Numbered from the stretch's first letter, positions 1 to 11,095 are shown. The stretch: DNA of 64,000 nucleotides from CAYPNP01 sp964412195 (GCA_964412195.1 CAYPNP010000004.1:1-64000), one strand, 5' to 3'. The notes: generated by a model not told the origin, from the letters alone. Numbers and translations are program-made.

Positions 1-105
1 ATGGTGAATCAATGGGCGGAAAATAGCACGAATGGAACCTTGCGCCAAGCGGATTGTGGAGCCGGAAGCAGATTCTGACACGGGGGCACAGGGGTGGGGA
101 AAATG
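1..105. other. left edge, no gene seen
   Basis: No supportable coding sequence lies here. The only ATG-initiated frame, at base 1, closes after about 25 codons and matches nothing I recognise. It may be the distal part of an intergenic region. Confidence 0.5.
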
Positions 106-133
106 AAAACGGCTTGCGAAGGCAAGCCGTTTT
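106..133 (-). terminator. intrinsic terminator of the tRNA-Arg gene
   Basis: A perfect 12-bp inverted repeat (106-117 and 122-133) has a 4-nt loop and A/T-rich outer ends. On the minus strand it starts 8 nt after the encoded CCA of the tRNA, has a GC-rich upper stem and ends in TTTT. This is the classic shape of a Rho-independent terminator. The symmetric A and T ends mean it could work in both directions. Confidence 0.85.
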
Positions 134-140
134 GCAGTAG

Positions 141-216
141 TGGTGCGCCTGGCACGAATCGAACGTGCGACCCCCGGTTCCGGAGACCGATGCTCTATCC
201 CCTGAGCTACAGGCGC
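141..216 (-). tRNA. tRNA-Arg (anticodon CCG)
   Basis: Read on the minus strand the 76 nt fold as a full cloverleaf. The acceptor stem is GCGCCTG with CAGGCGC, followed by discriminator A and an encoded CCA at 141-143. The D stem is GCTC/GAGC. The anticodon loop is CTCCGGA, which puts CCG at positions 34-36 and so reads CGG (Arg). The T arm is GCACG-TTCGATT-CGTGC. A strong terminator hairpin follows directly. Confidence 0.97.
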
Positions 217-642
217 AGGGAGAAAGCTTTTTATCATAGCCAAGAGGGAAGGTCAAGGGAGATTTCGGAAAGGGAACGAACGTCGAACATCGAACATTTA
301 ACCTCGAACGTCGAAGTCATGCCGGAAGCCGGAAGCAAACCACGAAATACACGAAACACACGAAAAGGTTCAAGCCGGAAACCGGGAACCAAACCACGAA
401 CCACACCAACCACACGAAAAGGGTCAAGCCGGAAGCCGCCAGCCGGAATCAATATGAACTCAGGCCACAGGGTTCCGAGCCGCAATCAGAAACTCCGCAT
501 TCCGCATTCCGCACTCCGCATTTGGAACAATTCGAAATCCGCAATGCCGGGCGGCTTGCGCCGGGGCGGGTGAGTGAATTATATTGAGGGCAACTGCAAT
601 CTGCAGAGTGATCACGGCAGGATCGTCGAGACAGGATTCGAG
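217..642. repeat. intergenic region filled with dispersed short repeats
   Basis: I see no gene here. The stretch has GAACGTCGAACATCGAA-type heptamer repeats near 277-320, CCACGAAATACACGAAAC-type repeats near 340-420, and runs built on GCATTCCGCATT near 490-530. The same three families recur throughout the window. An apparent reading frame from a GTG at 574 continues into the next gene but lacks a convincing ribosome binding site. Confidence 0.7.
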
Positions 643-1794
643 ATGCCCGACATCGTCATCCTCACCGCCCGGTTCGGCAACGGGCACCTGAGCGCCGCCA
701 CCAACATCGCGGCGGCGCTGGCGCGGGATTTCCCCAACCTCTCGGTGGAGATCGTCGACCCTTTCCAGCTGACCAAGCCCAAACCCTACGGCCGGGTCCA
801 ACGGATCTACCGCCTGGCTCAGCGGCGCACCCCCCTGCTCTGGCACCTCTTCTTCCGGCTGGCCGACCGGACGCCGCTCGGCCGCTGGTGGGTGCTGAGC
901 AACCGTCCGCTGCGGGAATTCTTCCGCGGCTTCGCCGGCGCCTACGAGCCGAAGGCGGTGATCAACACCTACGCCGTCTTTCCCACCGTCCTCGGGCAGT
1001 ACTACGGCCGGGGTGCCCCGATGCCCTTCCGGCTGGCCACCGTGCTGACCGATTCCATCAGCATCAACCGGACCTGGCTGGAGGGGCCATCGGAGATCTT
1101 CCTGGCCTCCGACGAATTGACCGCTTTGTCCGTGGTCATCCAGGGCATCGCCGAGGAAAAAATCGTCGTCACCGGCTTCCCCACGCCCATCGACTTCGAG
1201 CACGGCGCCCCGGCGCGGCCCGGCCCTCGTCCTCCGGGAGCCCCCGTGTCCGTCTTGTGGCTGACCGACCAGGACCGCGGCCCGCTGGTGCGGCTGCTCG
1301 ACGGATTGGGCGCCGCCGCCGAGCTGCGCCTGGTCCTGGCGGTGGGACGGCGGCCGAAGCTGGCGGAGGCGCTCCGGGCGATGGCCCCGCGCTGGCGCTT
1401 CGCTCTGGAGGTCGTGGAGTGGGAGCCGGGCATCAGCCGGCGCATGCCGGGGATGGACCTGGTCATCACCAAGGCCGGCGGCGCCACCGTCCACGAGGCC
1501 CTGGCCGCGGGCTGCCCGGTGCTGATCTCCCGGGTGACTCCCGGGCAGGAGGAGGGCAACGCCCACCTGGTCGAGGCCAACGACCTGGGGCAGGTGGCGC
1601 ACAACGACCGAGAACTGGGGCGGGTCCTGGCGGAGCTGCAGGCGGACCGCTTCGCCGCGCTGGAGCCCGTGCGCGCCCATGTCGAGCGCTTCCGCCGGCC
1701 CGGCGCCGCTGCCCACATCGCCCGGATCGCGGCCGCCATGGCGGACGGTGAATCGGTGAATCGGCAGAAAGGCGGGCGGGAACCGATTGGTTAA
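643..1794 (+). CDS. MGDG-synthase-like glycosyltransferase (GT28 family)
   Basis: The protein has 383 residues. The N-terminus carries the G-N-G-H-L-S-A-A loop (about residues 11-18) of the monogalactosyldiacylglycerol synthase N-terminal domain. A C-terminal GT28-type nucleotide-sugar site, T-K-A-G-G-A-T with V-H-E-A, sits near residues 276-286. Family members transfer a hexose from a UDP-sugar to diacylglycerol or a related lipid at the inner membrane face; the exact donor and acceptor are unknown here. I chose the ATG at 643 because it begins the conserved I-L-T-A-R-F-G-N-G-H block; a GTG at 574 is in frame. The last roughly 15 residues and the stop come from a dispersed repeat that also ends the PhoH gene at 26.7 kb. 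No partner gene is adjacent. Confidence 0.8.
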   Translation: MPDIVILTARFGNGHLSAATNIAAALARDFPNLSVEIVDPFQLTKPKPYGRVQRIYRLAQRRTPLLWHLFFRLADRTPLGRWWVLSNRPLREFFRGFAGAYEPKAVINTYAVFPTVLGQYYGRGAPMPFRLATVLTDSISINRTWLEGPSEIFLASDELTALSVVIQGIAEEKIVVTGFPTPIDFEHGAPARPGPRPPGAPVSVLWLTDQDRGPLVRLLDGLGAAAELRLVLAVGRRPKLAEALRAMAPRWRFALEVVEWEPGISRRMPGMDLVITKAGGATVHEALAAGCPVLISRVTPGQEEGNAHLVEANDLGQVAHNDRELGRVLAELQADRFAALEPVRAHVERFRRPGAAAHIARIAAAMADGESVNRQKGGREPIG

Positions 1795-1902
1795 TGGATA
1801 TTGTTTATTTGTTATTGGATATATCAATCCAGAGTGATCACCAGTTCCCGGTCTGGTATAGCCAATAACAATTCACGAATAACCATTAACCAATTGGTTT
1901 TC
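1747..1902. repeat. dispersed 3'-end repeat, copy 1
   Basis: The stretch opens with GGTGAATCGGTGAATCGG and carries the inverted pair AACCGATTGGTTAATGG and CCATTAACCAATTGGTTT around an A/T-rich centre. A clearly homologous copy lies at 26671-26840, also overlapping the 3' end of a gene. The shorter GGTGAATCGG motif also occurs near 4680, 21390 and 29385. Confidence 0.8.
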
Positions 1903-1975
1903 TCCGTGCACCAAACTCACCGGCTCCGATGGTGTTCATCCGTTCTCATCCGAGGTTAAGTTTCCAGGTGGATAA

Positions 1976-2224
1976 ATGGACGCGATCCGGATCGGGTGGA
2001 ACCTGCTGATCCTGGCCTGGCTGCTGGTGGAGGCGGCCCGTTTCGACTACCACCATTTTCAGCGGCTCGGCCGGAGGGGCGTGTTTCGCTGGTCGGCGGC
2101 CAAGTGGGCATTCTCGCCGCCCGAGCGCGGGGCGCTGCAGCGCTTCCTGATGGCGCTGGCCGTGGGGCTGGCCGGCAACGCCCTGCTGGCGGCGCTGGCG
2201 GGCGCGCTCGAGTTCTGGGAATGA
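1976..2224 (+). CDS. small two-helix membrane protein, unknown function
   Basis: The product has 82 residues. A hydrophobic helix lies near residues 6-22 and a second Ala/Leu/Gly-rich helix near residues 57-77. A basic, aromatic stretch (R-F-D-Y-H-H-F, then R-R-G-V-F-R-W) sits between them. The ATG is preceded by CCAGGTGG, a weak ribosome binding site. I do not recognise the family. It stands alone between a repeat and a REP-like array. High-GC coding bias and two well-formed membrane segments support it as real. Confidence 0.5.
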   Translation: MDAIRIGWNLLILAWLLVEAARFDYHHFQRLGRRGVFRWSAAKWAFSPPERGALQRFLMALAVGLAGNALLAALAGALEFWE

Positions 2225-2250
2225 AGAGGCGGTGTCGCGATCGGGAAGTT

Positions 2251-2440
2251 GTCAGTACCGACGGGCGTCAGCCGCCAGCGAGATATGTCACTCAACCAAA
2301 CACCCTGCTTGGAGATGCAGATTGTCAACGCCGGCTGAGTCGAGCTGCCCGCCGGCAGCTCACGCTTGCCGGTACTGACGGCTCGCCGGTTGCGACACAG
2401 CCGCTGACGCCTGCCGGCACGAAAGCAGCGTTGGGAGCTG
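2251..2440. repeat. REP-like palindromic array (GTCAGTACCG family)
   Basis: Left arm 2251-2280 and inverted right arm 2351-2379 share the core GTCAGTACCG and GCGTCAGCCGCC motifs, with a roughly 70-bp middle. Further diverged pieces (GCTGACGCCTGCCGG) run to about 2430. The same family appears at 10833-10980, 32200-32330, 32672-32710 and 63590-63768. Confidence 0.75.
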
Positions 2441-2496
2441 CGGCGCCCGCCGCTGCAACTCAGCCTTGTGAGAGGAGATTGTCCGGCAGCCGGCGA

Positions 2497-2802
2497 TCAC
2501 TTGAGGATCCAGTTCTGGTCGGGATCGACGAACTGCACGCCCGCCTTCATCCCGCCATGCAGCTCGCGGGACCAGATCACCCGCGCCAGGGCGCGAGCCT
2601 TCTGCGGGGCTTTGGCGGACGCGACCACCAGCACGCTCCCGGGCGGGATCATCCGATGGACGGCGAAGCGGGCGCCGGTGATGCTGACGTTTTCGGTCGT
2701 GGTTTCCTCGCGGATGGGCAGGCCGTCCACGTCCTCGCCCTCGAGGATGACGGGAATCCGCAGCCGGATGCGGGAACTGCGCCGCGGGTCGGGCTTCTCC
2801 AT
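2497..2802 (-). CDS. PilZ-domain protein (putative c-di-GMP binding)
   Basis: The protein has 101 residues and is essentially one PilZ domain. The early R-R-S-S-R-I-R-L-R block matches the RxxxR ligand motif. T-E-N-V-S-I-T-G-A-R-F matches the downstream D/NxSxxG motif of this family. PilZ domains bind cyclic di-GMP and change the activity of a partner, usually in motility, secretion or polysaccharide export. I chose the start at 2802 because GAGGAG precedes it; an in-frame extension to 2898 has no family similarity. No neighbour points to a specific target. A second single-domain PilZ gene lies at 19194-19577. Confidence 0.8.
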   Translation of the reverse strand: MEKPDPRRSSRIRLRIPVILEGEDVDGLPIREETTTENVSITGARFAVHRMIPPGSVLVVASAKAPQKARALARVIWSRELHGGMKAGVQFVDPDQNWILK

Positions 2803-3233
2803 TCTCCTCGCTCCCTCGTGATAATTTCGAAACACATTATACCGCAGCCGGGTGATTTCGCCAGAGGAAAGCGCAAGGCGGATGGAGATTGGGTCCAAAG
2901 CGGGGGATCGAACGTCGAACGTCCAACATCGAACGCTGAACGCTGAACGGGATCAGGCTAACGACGCTGTTGGCGGCTATTCTTCTTCGTTCGGCGTTCG
3001 GCGTTCGGAGTTCGATGTTCTATGTTCAGCGTTCAGATTGCCATACTGAGACGCGGATCTACGCGGATTCTCGCGGATAGGGCCCGGGCGGGCATTTGTT
3101 CAGGACAGACCCGCGTGCATCCGTGTCCGAGACATCTTTGCGGAATCTGCAGATCCATGGGCAGTGGCTTGTTTCGATTACGATGGCGAGCACGATTACG
3201 ATCGTCGAGCACGAGCGCGAGGGGAGGCAGTCA
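2803..3233. repeat. intergenic repeats, no gene
   Basis: Between the divergent PilZ start and the methyltransferase stop lie GAACGTCGAAC/CATCGAACGCTGAA repeats (2904-2950) and their inverted form (2990-3045). Then come ACGCGGAT repeats (3048-3080) and a GAGCACGATTACGATCG motif (3187-3215). No gene is supportable. Confidence 0.7.
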
Positions 3234-4421
3234 CTACCTGGGGAGAACGCGGAAGAAAAGGCACTTCAGATAATGGGTTTCGGGGAGGGCGAGGAGGACG
3301 GGGTGATCCAGGGCCTGGGAGCCTTCGGCCACGAGCTGCAGGTCCCGGCCGGCGGCGGCCGCCGCGTCCAGGGCCAGGCGGGTCAGCATCTCCCGGGTCA
3401 CGAATGAGGAGCAGGAGGAGGTCACCAGCAGCCCGCCCGGCGCCGCCCGGCGCAGAGCCAGAGCGTTCAGACGGGCGTAGGCCTCGAGGGCGTCCTTCAG
3501 GTAGCGCTTCTTCTTGGCGAAGGCCGGCGGGTCAAGCACCACCACGTCGAACTCCGGCTGAACGCCGGCCGGGACGGTCTCCAGGAAGGCGGCGGCATCG
3601 GACGGCACGAATTCCAGCCGGTCGGACCAGCCGTTGGCGACCGCCGAGGTCCGGCCCAGGTCCACCGCCGCAAGATCGGAGTCCACCGCCACCGCCCGCC
3701 CCGCGCCGGCCGAGAGCGCCGCCAGGCTCCACAGGCCGCAGTGGCTGTAGAGGTCCAGCACCGTCTCGCCCCCGCGGACCAGCCGGGCCAGCAGGCGGCG
3801 GTTCTCGCGATGGTCCAGGAAGAGTCCGGTCTTGCGTCCGCCGAGGCAGTCCACCATCACCCGCGCCCCGTCCAGGTCCACCTCCACCGGACCGGTCCAG
3901 GCGCCCTTCAGCACGCGGACCTCCAGCGGCAGGCCCTCCAGCCGGCGCAGCAGGTTGGTGTTTTTCAGGATGATGGTTTCGGGCTGCAGCCGCCGGTCCA
4001 GCTCCGCCGCAATGAAATCCGTCCAGGGCTCCATCCCGGCCACGGTCTGGGACAGCACCAGCACGCGGCCGTACCGGTCGGCGGCCAGCCCCGGCAGCCC
4101 GTCGCTCTCGCCGTATACCAGCCGGCACACCGTGGTATCGGGGCGAACCCGCTCGCGCCAGGCCAGCGCCCGGTCGAGGCGCGCGCGGATCAGCCCGGCG
4201 TCCGGCGCCCGGTCCTCCCGCGAGACCAGCCGGACGGCCACGTGGGAGCGGGGATTGGCAAATCCCACTCCGAGGAATTCGCCGTGGGAACTCTCCAGCC
4301 GAACCGGCTCGCCCGGCGTCAATCCCTCCAGCGACTCCGGCGCGAAGTCCCCCCGCCAGGCCCACGGGTGGCCGCGGAGGAGGCGGGTGTGGTACTCGGC
4401 GAGGAGGCGGAGGGTCTTCAT
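3234..4421 (-). CDS. rlmI: RlmI-like class I SAM-dependent rRNA methyltransferase
   Basis: The protein has 395 residues. An N-terminal PUA-like part, rich in G-E-F-L-G-V-G-F, is followed by an RlmI/RlmK-type middle domain (C-R-L-V-Y-G-E-S-D-G-L-P-G-L). A Rossmann methyltransferase follows, with motif I V-L-D-L-Y-S-H-C-G-L-W and motif IV V-L-D-P-P-A-F-A-K. Known members make 5-methylcytosine in 23S rRNA (position 1962 in E. coli). The C-terminal block with S-S-C-S would hold the catalytic Cys. I chose the ATG at 4421; the longer frame to 4520 reads through repeat DNA. It probably acts alone, since the neighbours are unrelated. Confidence 0.85.
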   Translation of the reverse strand: MKTLRLLAEYHTRLLRGHPWAWRGDFAPESLEGLTPGEPVRLESSHGEFLGVGFANPRSHVAVRLVSREDRAPDAGLIRARLDRALAWRERVRPDTTVCRLVYGESDGLPGLAADRYGRVLVLSQTVAGMEPWTDFIAAELDRRLQPETIILKNTNLLRRLEGLPLEVRVLKGAWTGPVEVDLDGARVMVDCLGGRKTGLFLDHRENRRLLARLVRGGETVLDLYSHCGLWSLAALSAGAGRAVAVDSDLAAVDLGRTSAVANGWSDRLEFVPSDAAAFLETVPAGVQPEFDVVVLDPPAFAKKKRYLKDALEAYARLNALALRRAAPGGLLVTSSCSSFVTREMLTRLALDAAAAAGRDLQLVAEGSQALDHPVLLALPETHYLKCLFFRVLPR

Positions 4422-4699
4422 GAGCGGGGCTCGGGGCTCGAGGCTTGGGGTTCGGGGGGAATCGAACATCGAACGTCGAAGTCGATCCACAATCTGAACC
4501 ACAAACCACACGAACCACACGAAAAGTTCCGATCCGGGATCAATCTGGAACTCAGGAACTCAGGAAGGGAATCCGATTCGCAATCTGGGCCGAAATCCGA
4601 AGTCCGATGTCTGTTATTTCCATTTCGAACTCCGCACTCCGCATTCCGCATTCCGCACTCCGCATTCTGCCCAATCACCCATTCACCGATTCACCGGTT

Positions 4700-6070
4700 T
4701 TAATGCAGCATCACCTTCTCGATGCTGATCCCCTCCTTCTTGCGGGCGTCGGCGCGCTTGAGCAGCAGGGCGAAGATGAAGCCGACGATCCCCAGCGAGG
4801 CGAACATCAGCATGGTGGAGGTGTAGTCCACCACCGGCTTCCCGTCGGCGCCCATCACGGTGTGGGCGTCGGCGATCTTGCCGGCGAGGTACGGGAAGAG
4901 CATCAGGCCGACGTTCTGGACGTAGCCGATCACGCCGAAGGCCGTTCCGAGGCGGTTCTCCGGCACCATCATGGGGATGGCCGCCCAGAGCGCCGCCGGC
5001 ACCAGCGACAGCGCGATGCCCACCACGAAGATGGGGATCACCGGTGGGAAGTGGGTGTAGCCGATCAGCAGGTGGCAGGGGATCAGCAGGAGCGACCCAA
5101 GGATCATCAGGGTGGCCCGCTTGCCCTTATGATCCACGAACCAGCCCAGGAGCGGGGTGAAGATCATGGTGCCGAAGATCAGCGCCGAGGCGTAGTTGCC
5201 GGCCGTGGTTTCGTGGAAGCCGAACTTCTGGACCAGGATGTCCGGGGCGTAGGACTGGAAGGGGAAGACAGCGGAGTAGAACGTCACGCACAGCAGGGTG
5301 ATGAACCAGAAGGAGGCGTCGAAGCTGAACGCCTCCTTGAGGACGAACTTCTCTTCCGGCGCGGCGCCCGCGGCGCCGGAGCTCGGGCCGAATCCCTTCG
5401 ACTTGGCCAGCCGTTCCAGGCCCAGGTAGGCGAAGAAGGTCAGGAAGCCGATACCCATGACGGCGCTGGCGAACCACAGGGCGTTGCGCAATCCCCAGGC
5501 ACCGGCCACCGGCCCCTGGATGTTCATGGCCAGGAAGGTGCCCAGGCGCATGATGGTGAGATTCAGGCCATAGGCGAAGGCCAGCTCCTTGCCCTTGAAC
5601 CAGCGGGCCAGCACCTTGTTGTTGACCACCAGGATGGCCTCGGCGCCCACGCCGTAAATGGTCCGGCCCAGAAGCATGACCTTGAGCTCGGGGCTCCAGT
5701 CGGGCAGGAAGGCCGTCTTCAGCCAGGGGTAGAGCGGTCCGAGCAGGTCCGGCAGGCCCTTCCAGGCCCCCACGGCGGTGAGGACCGCACCGAGGAAGCA
5801 CAGGAAGCCGTACAGGATGCCGGAGAGCTTGAGCCCCAGCTTGTCCACCAGCACGCCGGCCAGGAGCAGCATGAGCAGGAAGACGTTGGACGCGGCGTAG
5901 GCTGAAAACAGGAGGCCGTAATCGGAGCCGGTGAAGTGAAGCTGGTCCTTGATCATGGTCCCCAGCGGGGTGATGGAATCGTAGATGTAGTACTGGGCGA
6001 AGCAGATCAGGCTCATGAAGATGAGCACCAGCCAGCGGAACATGGGGCTGGGGCCGCGGGAGTCAGTCAT
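4700..6070 (-). CDS. MFS transporter, MFSD1-like
   Basis: The protein has 456 residues with about 12 predicted membrane segments in two halves, split by a cytoplasmic loop near residues 220-240. Typical MFS features are an acidic/basic loop 2-3 (G-V-L-V-D-K-L-G-L) and its counterpart W-F-V-D-H-K-G-K-R in the second half. The overall pattern resembles bacterial relatives of MFSD1, for which peptide or organic-solute transport has been reported; the substrate here is unknown. A GGGAGG site sits just upstream of the ATG. The 3' end abuts a GGTGAATCGG repeat. It is a single gene. Confidence 0.8.
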   Translation of the reverse strand: MTDSRGPSPMFRWLVLIFMSLICFAQYYIYDSITPLGTMIKDQLHFTGSDYGLLFSAYAASNVFLLMLLLAGVLVDKLGLKLSGILYGFLCFLGAVLTAVGAWKGLPDLLGPLYPWLKTAFLPDWSPELKVMLLGRTIYGVGAEAILVVNNKVLARWFKGKELAFAYGLNLTIMRLGTFLAMNIQGPVAGAWGLRNALWFASAVMGIGFLTFFAYLGLERLAKSKGFGPSSGAAGAAPEEKFVLKEAFSFDASFWFITLLCVTFYSAVFPFQSYAPDILVQKFGFHETTAGNYASALIFGTMIFTPLLGWFVDHKGKRATLMILGSLLLIPCHLLIGYTHFPPVIPIFVVGIALSLVPAALWAAIPMMVPENRLGTAFGVIGYVQNVGLMLFPYLAGKIADAHTVMGADGKPVVDYTSTMLMFASLGIVGFIFALLLKRADARKKEGISIEKVMLH

Positions 6071-6219
6071 GGGACCTCCTGGGAGGAGAGAGCTGGAAAC
6101 CGGATTATCTTATCACTGGATTGCGAATTGCGGATTGCGAATTGCGGATTGGAAACCGGGAACGGCAATCTGCCATTGCTCCCAAATTCGCAATTCGCAA
6201 TTCGCAATTGGCAATTGAC

Positions 6220-6747
6220 TCAAGGGATGTAGGGAGAGTAACCGTCATGATCGTGGCGGAGGTCGTCCAGCGGCGGGACGAGGTCGAGGAAGGCGTCGCG
6301 CACGGCCTTGAGCTCGCGCCGGCGGTCCGCCTGGAGGTTGGTGAAGCGGACGGTCCACGGCGCGGCGCCGGGCAGGACGGCGCGGATTTCGCAGGGATTG
6401 GAGCCGATGCCCTTCATGCCGAAGTCGGACTCCCGCCACTCCAGCAGGCGGTTCTGGCGCAGGACGGCGGCGAAGGCGGCGTACTGGGCCCCGGTCAGCC
6501 AGCCGGGGTTGCGGAGGATCTCCTTGCCGCCGCGGCGCTCCGTCCGGACGGCGTAGATGCCGTCGGGTCCGACCTCGACGGAGATCCGGCGGCTCCACTC
6601 GTCGGCGGTGCCGGGATCGTTCAGCACCTCGGAGTAGACCAATGTGATCGGGCGGGCCTGGCCGTCCGGCGTCAGGTAGGGGTCGTCGGCGGCGAGGACC
6701 ACTGTTGGCAGGAAAAGGGCGATCAGCAGAACGAAGCGAGTCAGCAT
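6220..6747 (-). CDS. exported protein of unknown function
   Basis: The product has 175 residues. The first 20 form a clear Sec signal peptide ending V-V-L-A-A-D, so the mature protein is periplasmic or secreted. The mature part alternates charged and hydrophobic residues (I-T-L-V-Y-S-E-V-L, then R-I-S-V-E-V-G-P-D-G), suggesting a small beta-rich domain, followed by a helical R-R-R-E-L-K-A-V-R-D-A-F segment. I do not recognise a family. The start at 6747 has TTGGAGTG upstream and gives the signal peptide; the longer start at 6801 does not. Confidence 0.6.
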   Translation of the reverse strand: MLTRFVLLIALFLPTVVLAADDPYLTPDGQARPITLVYSEVLNDPGTADEWSRRISVEVGPDGIYAVRTERRGGKEILRNPGWLTGAQYAAFAAVLRQNRLLEWRESDFGMKGIGSNPCEIRAVLPGAAPWTVRFTNLQADRRRELKAVRDAFLDLVPPLDDLRHDHDGYSPYIP

Positions 6748-7258
6748 GCGATCACTCCAAGGATGTAATGAGTCACCGGGGTTCTGCGTTACAGATGCCA
6801 ATGACCCCGCTTTGGTTTAACACGGCAAACCTCGGAATCCAATCCGCGGAAGTTCACGCAGAGGCGCAGAGAACGCCAAGCCAATCCGCAAGCCGGGAAT
6901 TCACCACAGAGACACGGAGAACACCGAGAATTATGATAGGTTCCAATCCGCAATCACAATCGGAACCACGAACCACACGAACCACACGAAAGGTATCAAT
7001 CCCCAATCCAATCATTCAACGCAGATCGACGCAGATTATTTATGATTCAATACGATCCAAACCAGGGATAGATCATAAGAAATCATAATCCATCAGCGGA
7101 AATCTGCGTTGAATTCCCCTTCGCGTCCTTTGCGCCTTTGCGGTATTTCCGCAATTCGCAATGGTCCGAGCCCCGAGTCCCCAGTCCCGAAATCCGATGT
7201 CCGAAGTCCGATGTCCGCGGATTCCATTTCGCAATCCGCAATTCGAAATTCGCAATTG
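6748..7258. repeat. intergenic composite repeat, copy 1
   Basis: From about 6897 to 7150 the DNA reads as a composite. It starts with a diverged GAATTCACCACAGAGACAC repeat, then CCACACGAACCACACGAAA, then a palindromic core (CAACGCAGATCGACGCAGAT paired with ATCTGCGTTGAATTC around 7015-7110), then a GCGTCCTTTGCGCCTTTGCGG block. Copies lie at about 51834-52098 (same orientation) and 43270-43551 (inverted). I see no gene. Confidence 0.8.
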
Positions 7259-8449
7259 TCAGATTCGTTCGACGATCATGGCCGAGGCCTCGCCGCCGCC
7301 GATGCACAGCGACACCAGGCCGTAGCGGGCGTTCCGCTGCTGCAGGGCGTTCAACAGGGTGACGGTCAGCCGCGCGCCGCTGGCGCCGATGGGGTGGCCC
7401 AGCGCCACCGCGCCGCCGTGGACGTTGACCCTGGCCGGGTCGAGGCCCAGGTCCCGGATGGCCGCCAGGGCCACCAGCGCAAAGGCCTCGTTGATCTCCC
7501 ACAGATCGATGTCGGCCGTCGTCATCCCCGCCTTGGCCAGCACTTTCCGGATCGAGCCGGCCGGCGCGGTGGGAAAGTCCGCCGGGGCGTGGGCGAAGGA
7601 GGCCTGGGCGACGATGCGGGCCTGCGGCTTCAGGCCCAGCGCGGCGGCCTTCTCGGCAGCCATGACCACCACCGCCGCGGCACCGTCGTTGATCTTGGAG
7701 GCGTTGGCCGCGGTGATGGTGCCGTCCTTCTCGAAGGCCGGCTTCAGCTTGCCGATCTTCTCGAAGATGACCTTCTTCGGCTCCTCGTCCTCGGCCACCA
7801 TCACCGGGTCGCCCTTGCCGGCCTGCACGGGCACGGGGACGATCTCGGCGGCGAAGGTGCCGCCGGCCATGGCCGCCTGGGCCCGCTTGTAGCTCTCCAC
7901 GGCGAAGGCGTCCTGGTCCTCGCGCGAAATGTGCATGGCGCGGGCGCACCCTTCGGCGGCGTTGCCCATGTGGAAGTTGTTGTAGCAGTCCCACAGGCCA
8001 TCGTGGATCATCCCGTCCACCAGCTGGCCATTGCCCATGCGGTAGCCGCCGCGGGCGTTGAACAGGTAGTAGGGCGTCTGGGACATGTTCTCCATGCCGC
8101 CGGCGACCACGACGTCGGCGTCCCCCACGGCGATGCCCTGGGCCGCCACCATGACGGACTTGAGCCCCGAGCCGCAGACCTTGTGCAGGGTCACGCACTC
8201 CACCTTCTGCGGCAGCCCGGCGTAGATCACGGCCTGGCGCGCGGGCGCCTGGCCGAGGCCGCCCTGCAGGACGCAGCCCAGGATGGCCTCGTCCACCGCC
8301 CCGGGGTCGACGCCGGCGCGGCGGACCGCCTCGGCCACGGCCACGGCGCCCAGCCGCGGCGCCGGCACGGAGGACAGCGCCCCCTGGAACGAGCCGACGG
8401 GGGTGCGCGCTCCGCCCACGATCACCACGTCACGGACCATTTTCGACAT
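7259..8449 (-). CDS. acetyl-CoA C-acetyltransferase (thiolase)
   Basis: The protein has 396 residues, the usual thiolase length. The acyl-accepting Cys92 sits in H-K-V-C-G-S-G-L-K. His352 lies in A-L-G-H-P-I-G-A-S and the second catalytic Cys382 in S-L-C-I-G-G-G. These are the standard residues for condensing two acetyl-CoA or cleaving acetoacetyl-CoA. It could serve fatty-acid breakdown, PHB-type or mevalonate-type metabolism; no pathway neighbour decides between them. It is convergent with nothing and lies just downstream of the glutamine synthetase gene on the same strand, separated by repeats. Confidence 0.93.
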   Translation of the reverse strand: MSKMVRDVVIVGGARTPVGSFQGALSSVPAPRLGAVAVAEAVRRAGVDPGAVDEAILGCVLQGGLGQAPARQAVIYAGLPQKVECVTLHKVCGSGLKSVMVAAQGIAVGDADVVVAGGMENMSQTPYYLFNARGGYRMGNGQLVDGMIHDGLWDCYNNFHMGNAAEGCARAMHISREDQDAFAVESYKRAQAAMAGGTFAAEIVPVPVQAGKGDPVMVAEDEEPKKVIFEKIGKLKPAFEKDGTITAANASKINDGAAAVVVMAAEKAAALGLKPQARIVAQASFAHAPADFPTAPAGSIRKVLAKAGMTTADIDLWEINEAFALVALAAIRDLGLDPARVNVHGGAVALGHPIGASGARLTVTLLNALQQRNARYGLVSLCIGGGEASAMIVERI

Positions 8450-8579
8450 TCGTAGTCCCTCCTTCCATCATTGCGAATTGCGGATTGCGGATTGCGAATT
8501 GGCAGAATTCCGGACACTGGATTACGGATTGCGGTTCAGGATCCCCAATTCGCAATTCGCAATTCGCACTCCGCAATTG
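8450..8579. repeat. ATTGCGGATTGCGG heptamer repeats
   Basis: The gap between the glutamine synthetase stop and the thiolase start is mostly ATTGCGGATTGCG units and their inverted form (CAATTCGCAATTCGCA). These make an A/T-rich palindromic spacer that could fold into a hairpin between the two genes. Confidence 0.6.
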
Positions 8580-10715
<2,136 letters not shown>

Positions 10716-10832
10716 GGGCACCCCTCGCGAAAAATGTCCCCAAAGACCGCTCGGAAAATTGGCCAATTGTAGCCGAAATTCAATCCCGCAGCAAGCGGTC
10801 AGTCCCGGAGCGCGTCAAAGGTGGTGTCGCAA

Positions 10833-10980
10833 CCGGCAAGCGGTCAGTACCGGCAGGCGTCAGCCGCCGGCGGGTAACTTGACTCAGAGGGAGCCGGCCG
10901 CCGAATCTCCAGGAAAAGTATCGGGTCAAGTAGCATCTCGCGCCGGCGGCTGACGCCTGCCGGTACTGACCGCTTGCCGG
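10833..10980. repeat. REP-like element with perfect 40-bp inverted arms
   Basis: Arms 10833-10872 and 10941-10980 are exact reverse complements over 40 bp and enclose 68 bp. Each arm contains GTCAGTACCGGCAGGCGTCA and GCCGCCGGCG. It is the best-formed member of the family also seen near 2.3, 32.2, 32.7 and 63.6 kb. It lies between divergent genes and could fold into a very stable cruciform or RNA hairpin. Confidence 0.9.
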
Positions 10981-11056
10981 CGCCATACTTTGACCGAGCC
11001 CGGCACCATCCGCCGCTGCACCATCCGTTGAACCGCTTCCCCCGGCGGGCGAAATC

Positions 11057-11065
11057 TGGGATAAT
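11057..11065 (+). promoter_or_regulatory. possible extended -10 promoter
   Basis: TGGGATAAT fits a TGn extended -10 (GATAAT, five of six to consensus). It lies about 30 nt before the ATG of the radical SAM/PDZ gene. No good -35 is visible at 17 bp, which is tolerated with an extended -10. Confidence 0.4.
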
Positions 11066-11095
11066 GGCGGCCCCGGGAAGGCGGGAACGACCGAC

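Noticed and set aside
94..573. Plus-strand frame of 159 codons at the left edge.
   Set aside because: It runs through the tRNA-Arg gene and repeat DNA, and its translation is repeat-derived.
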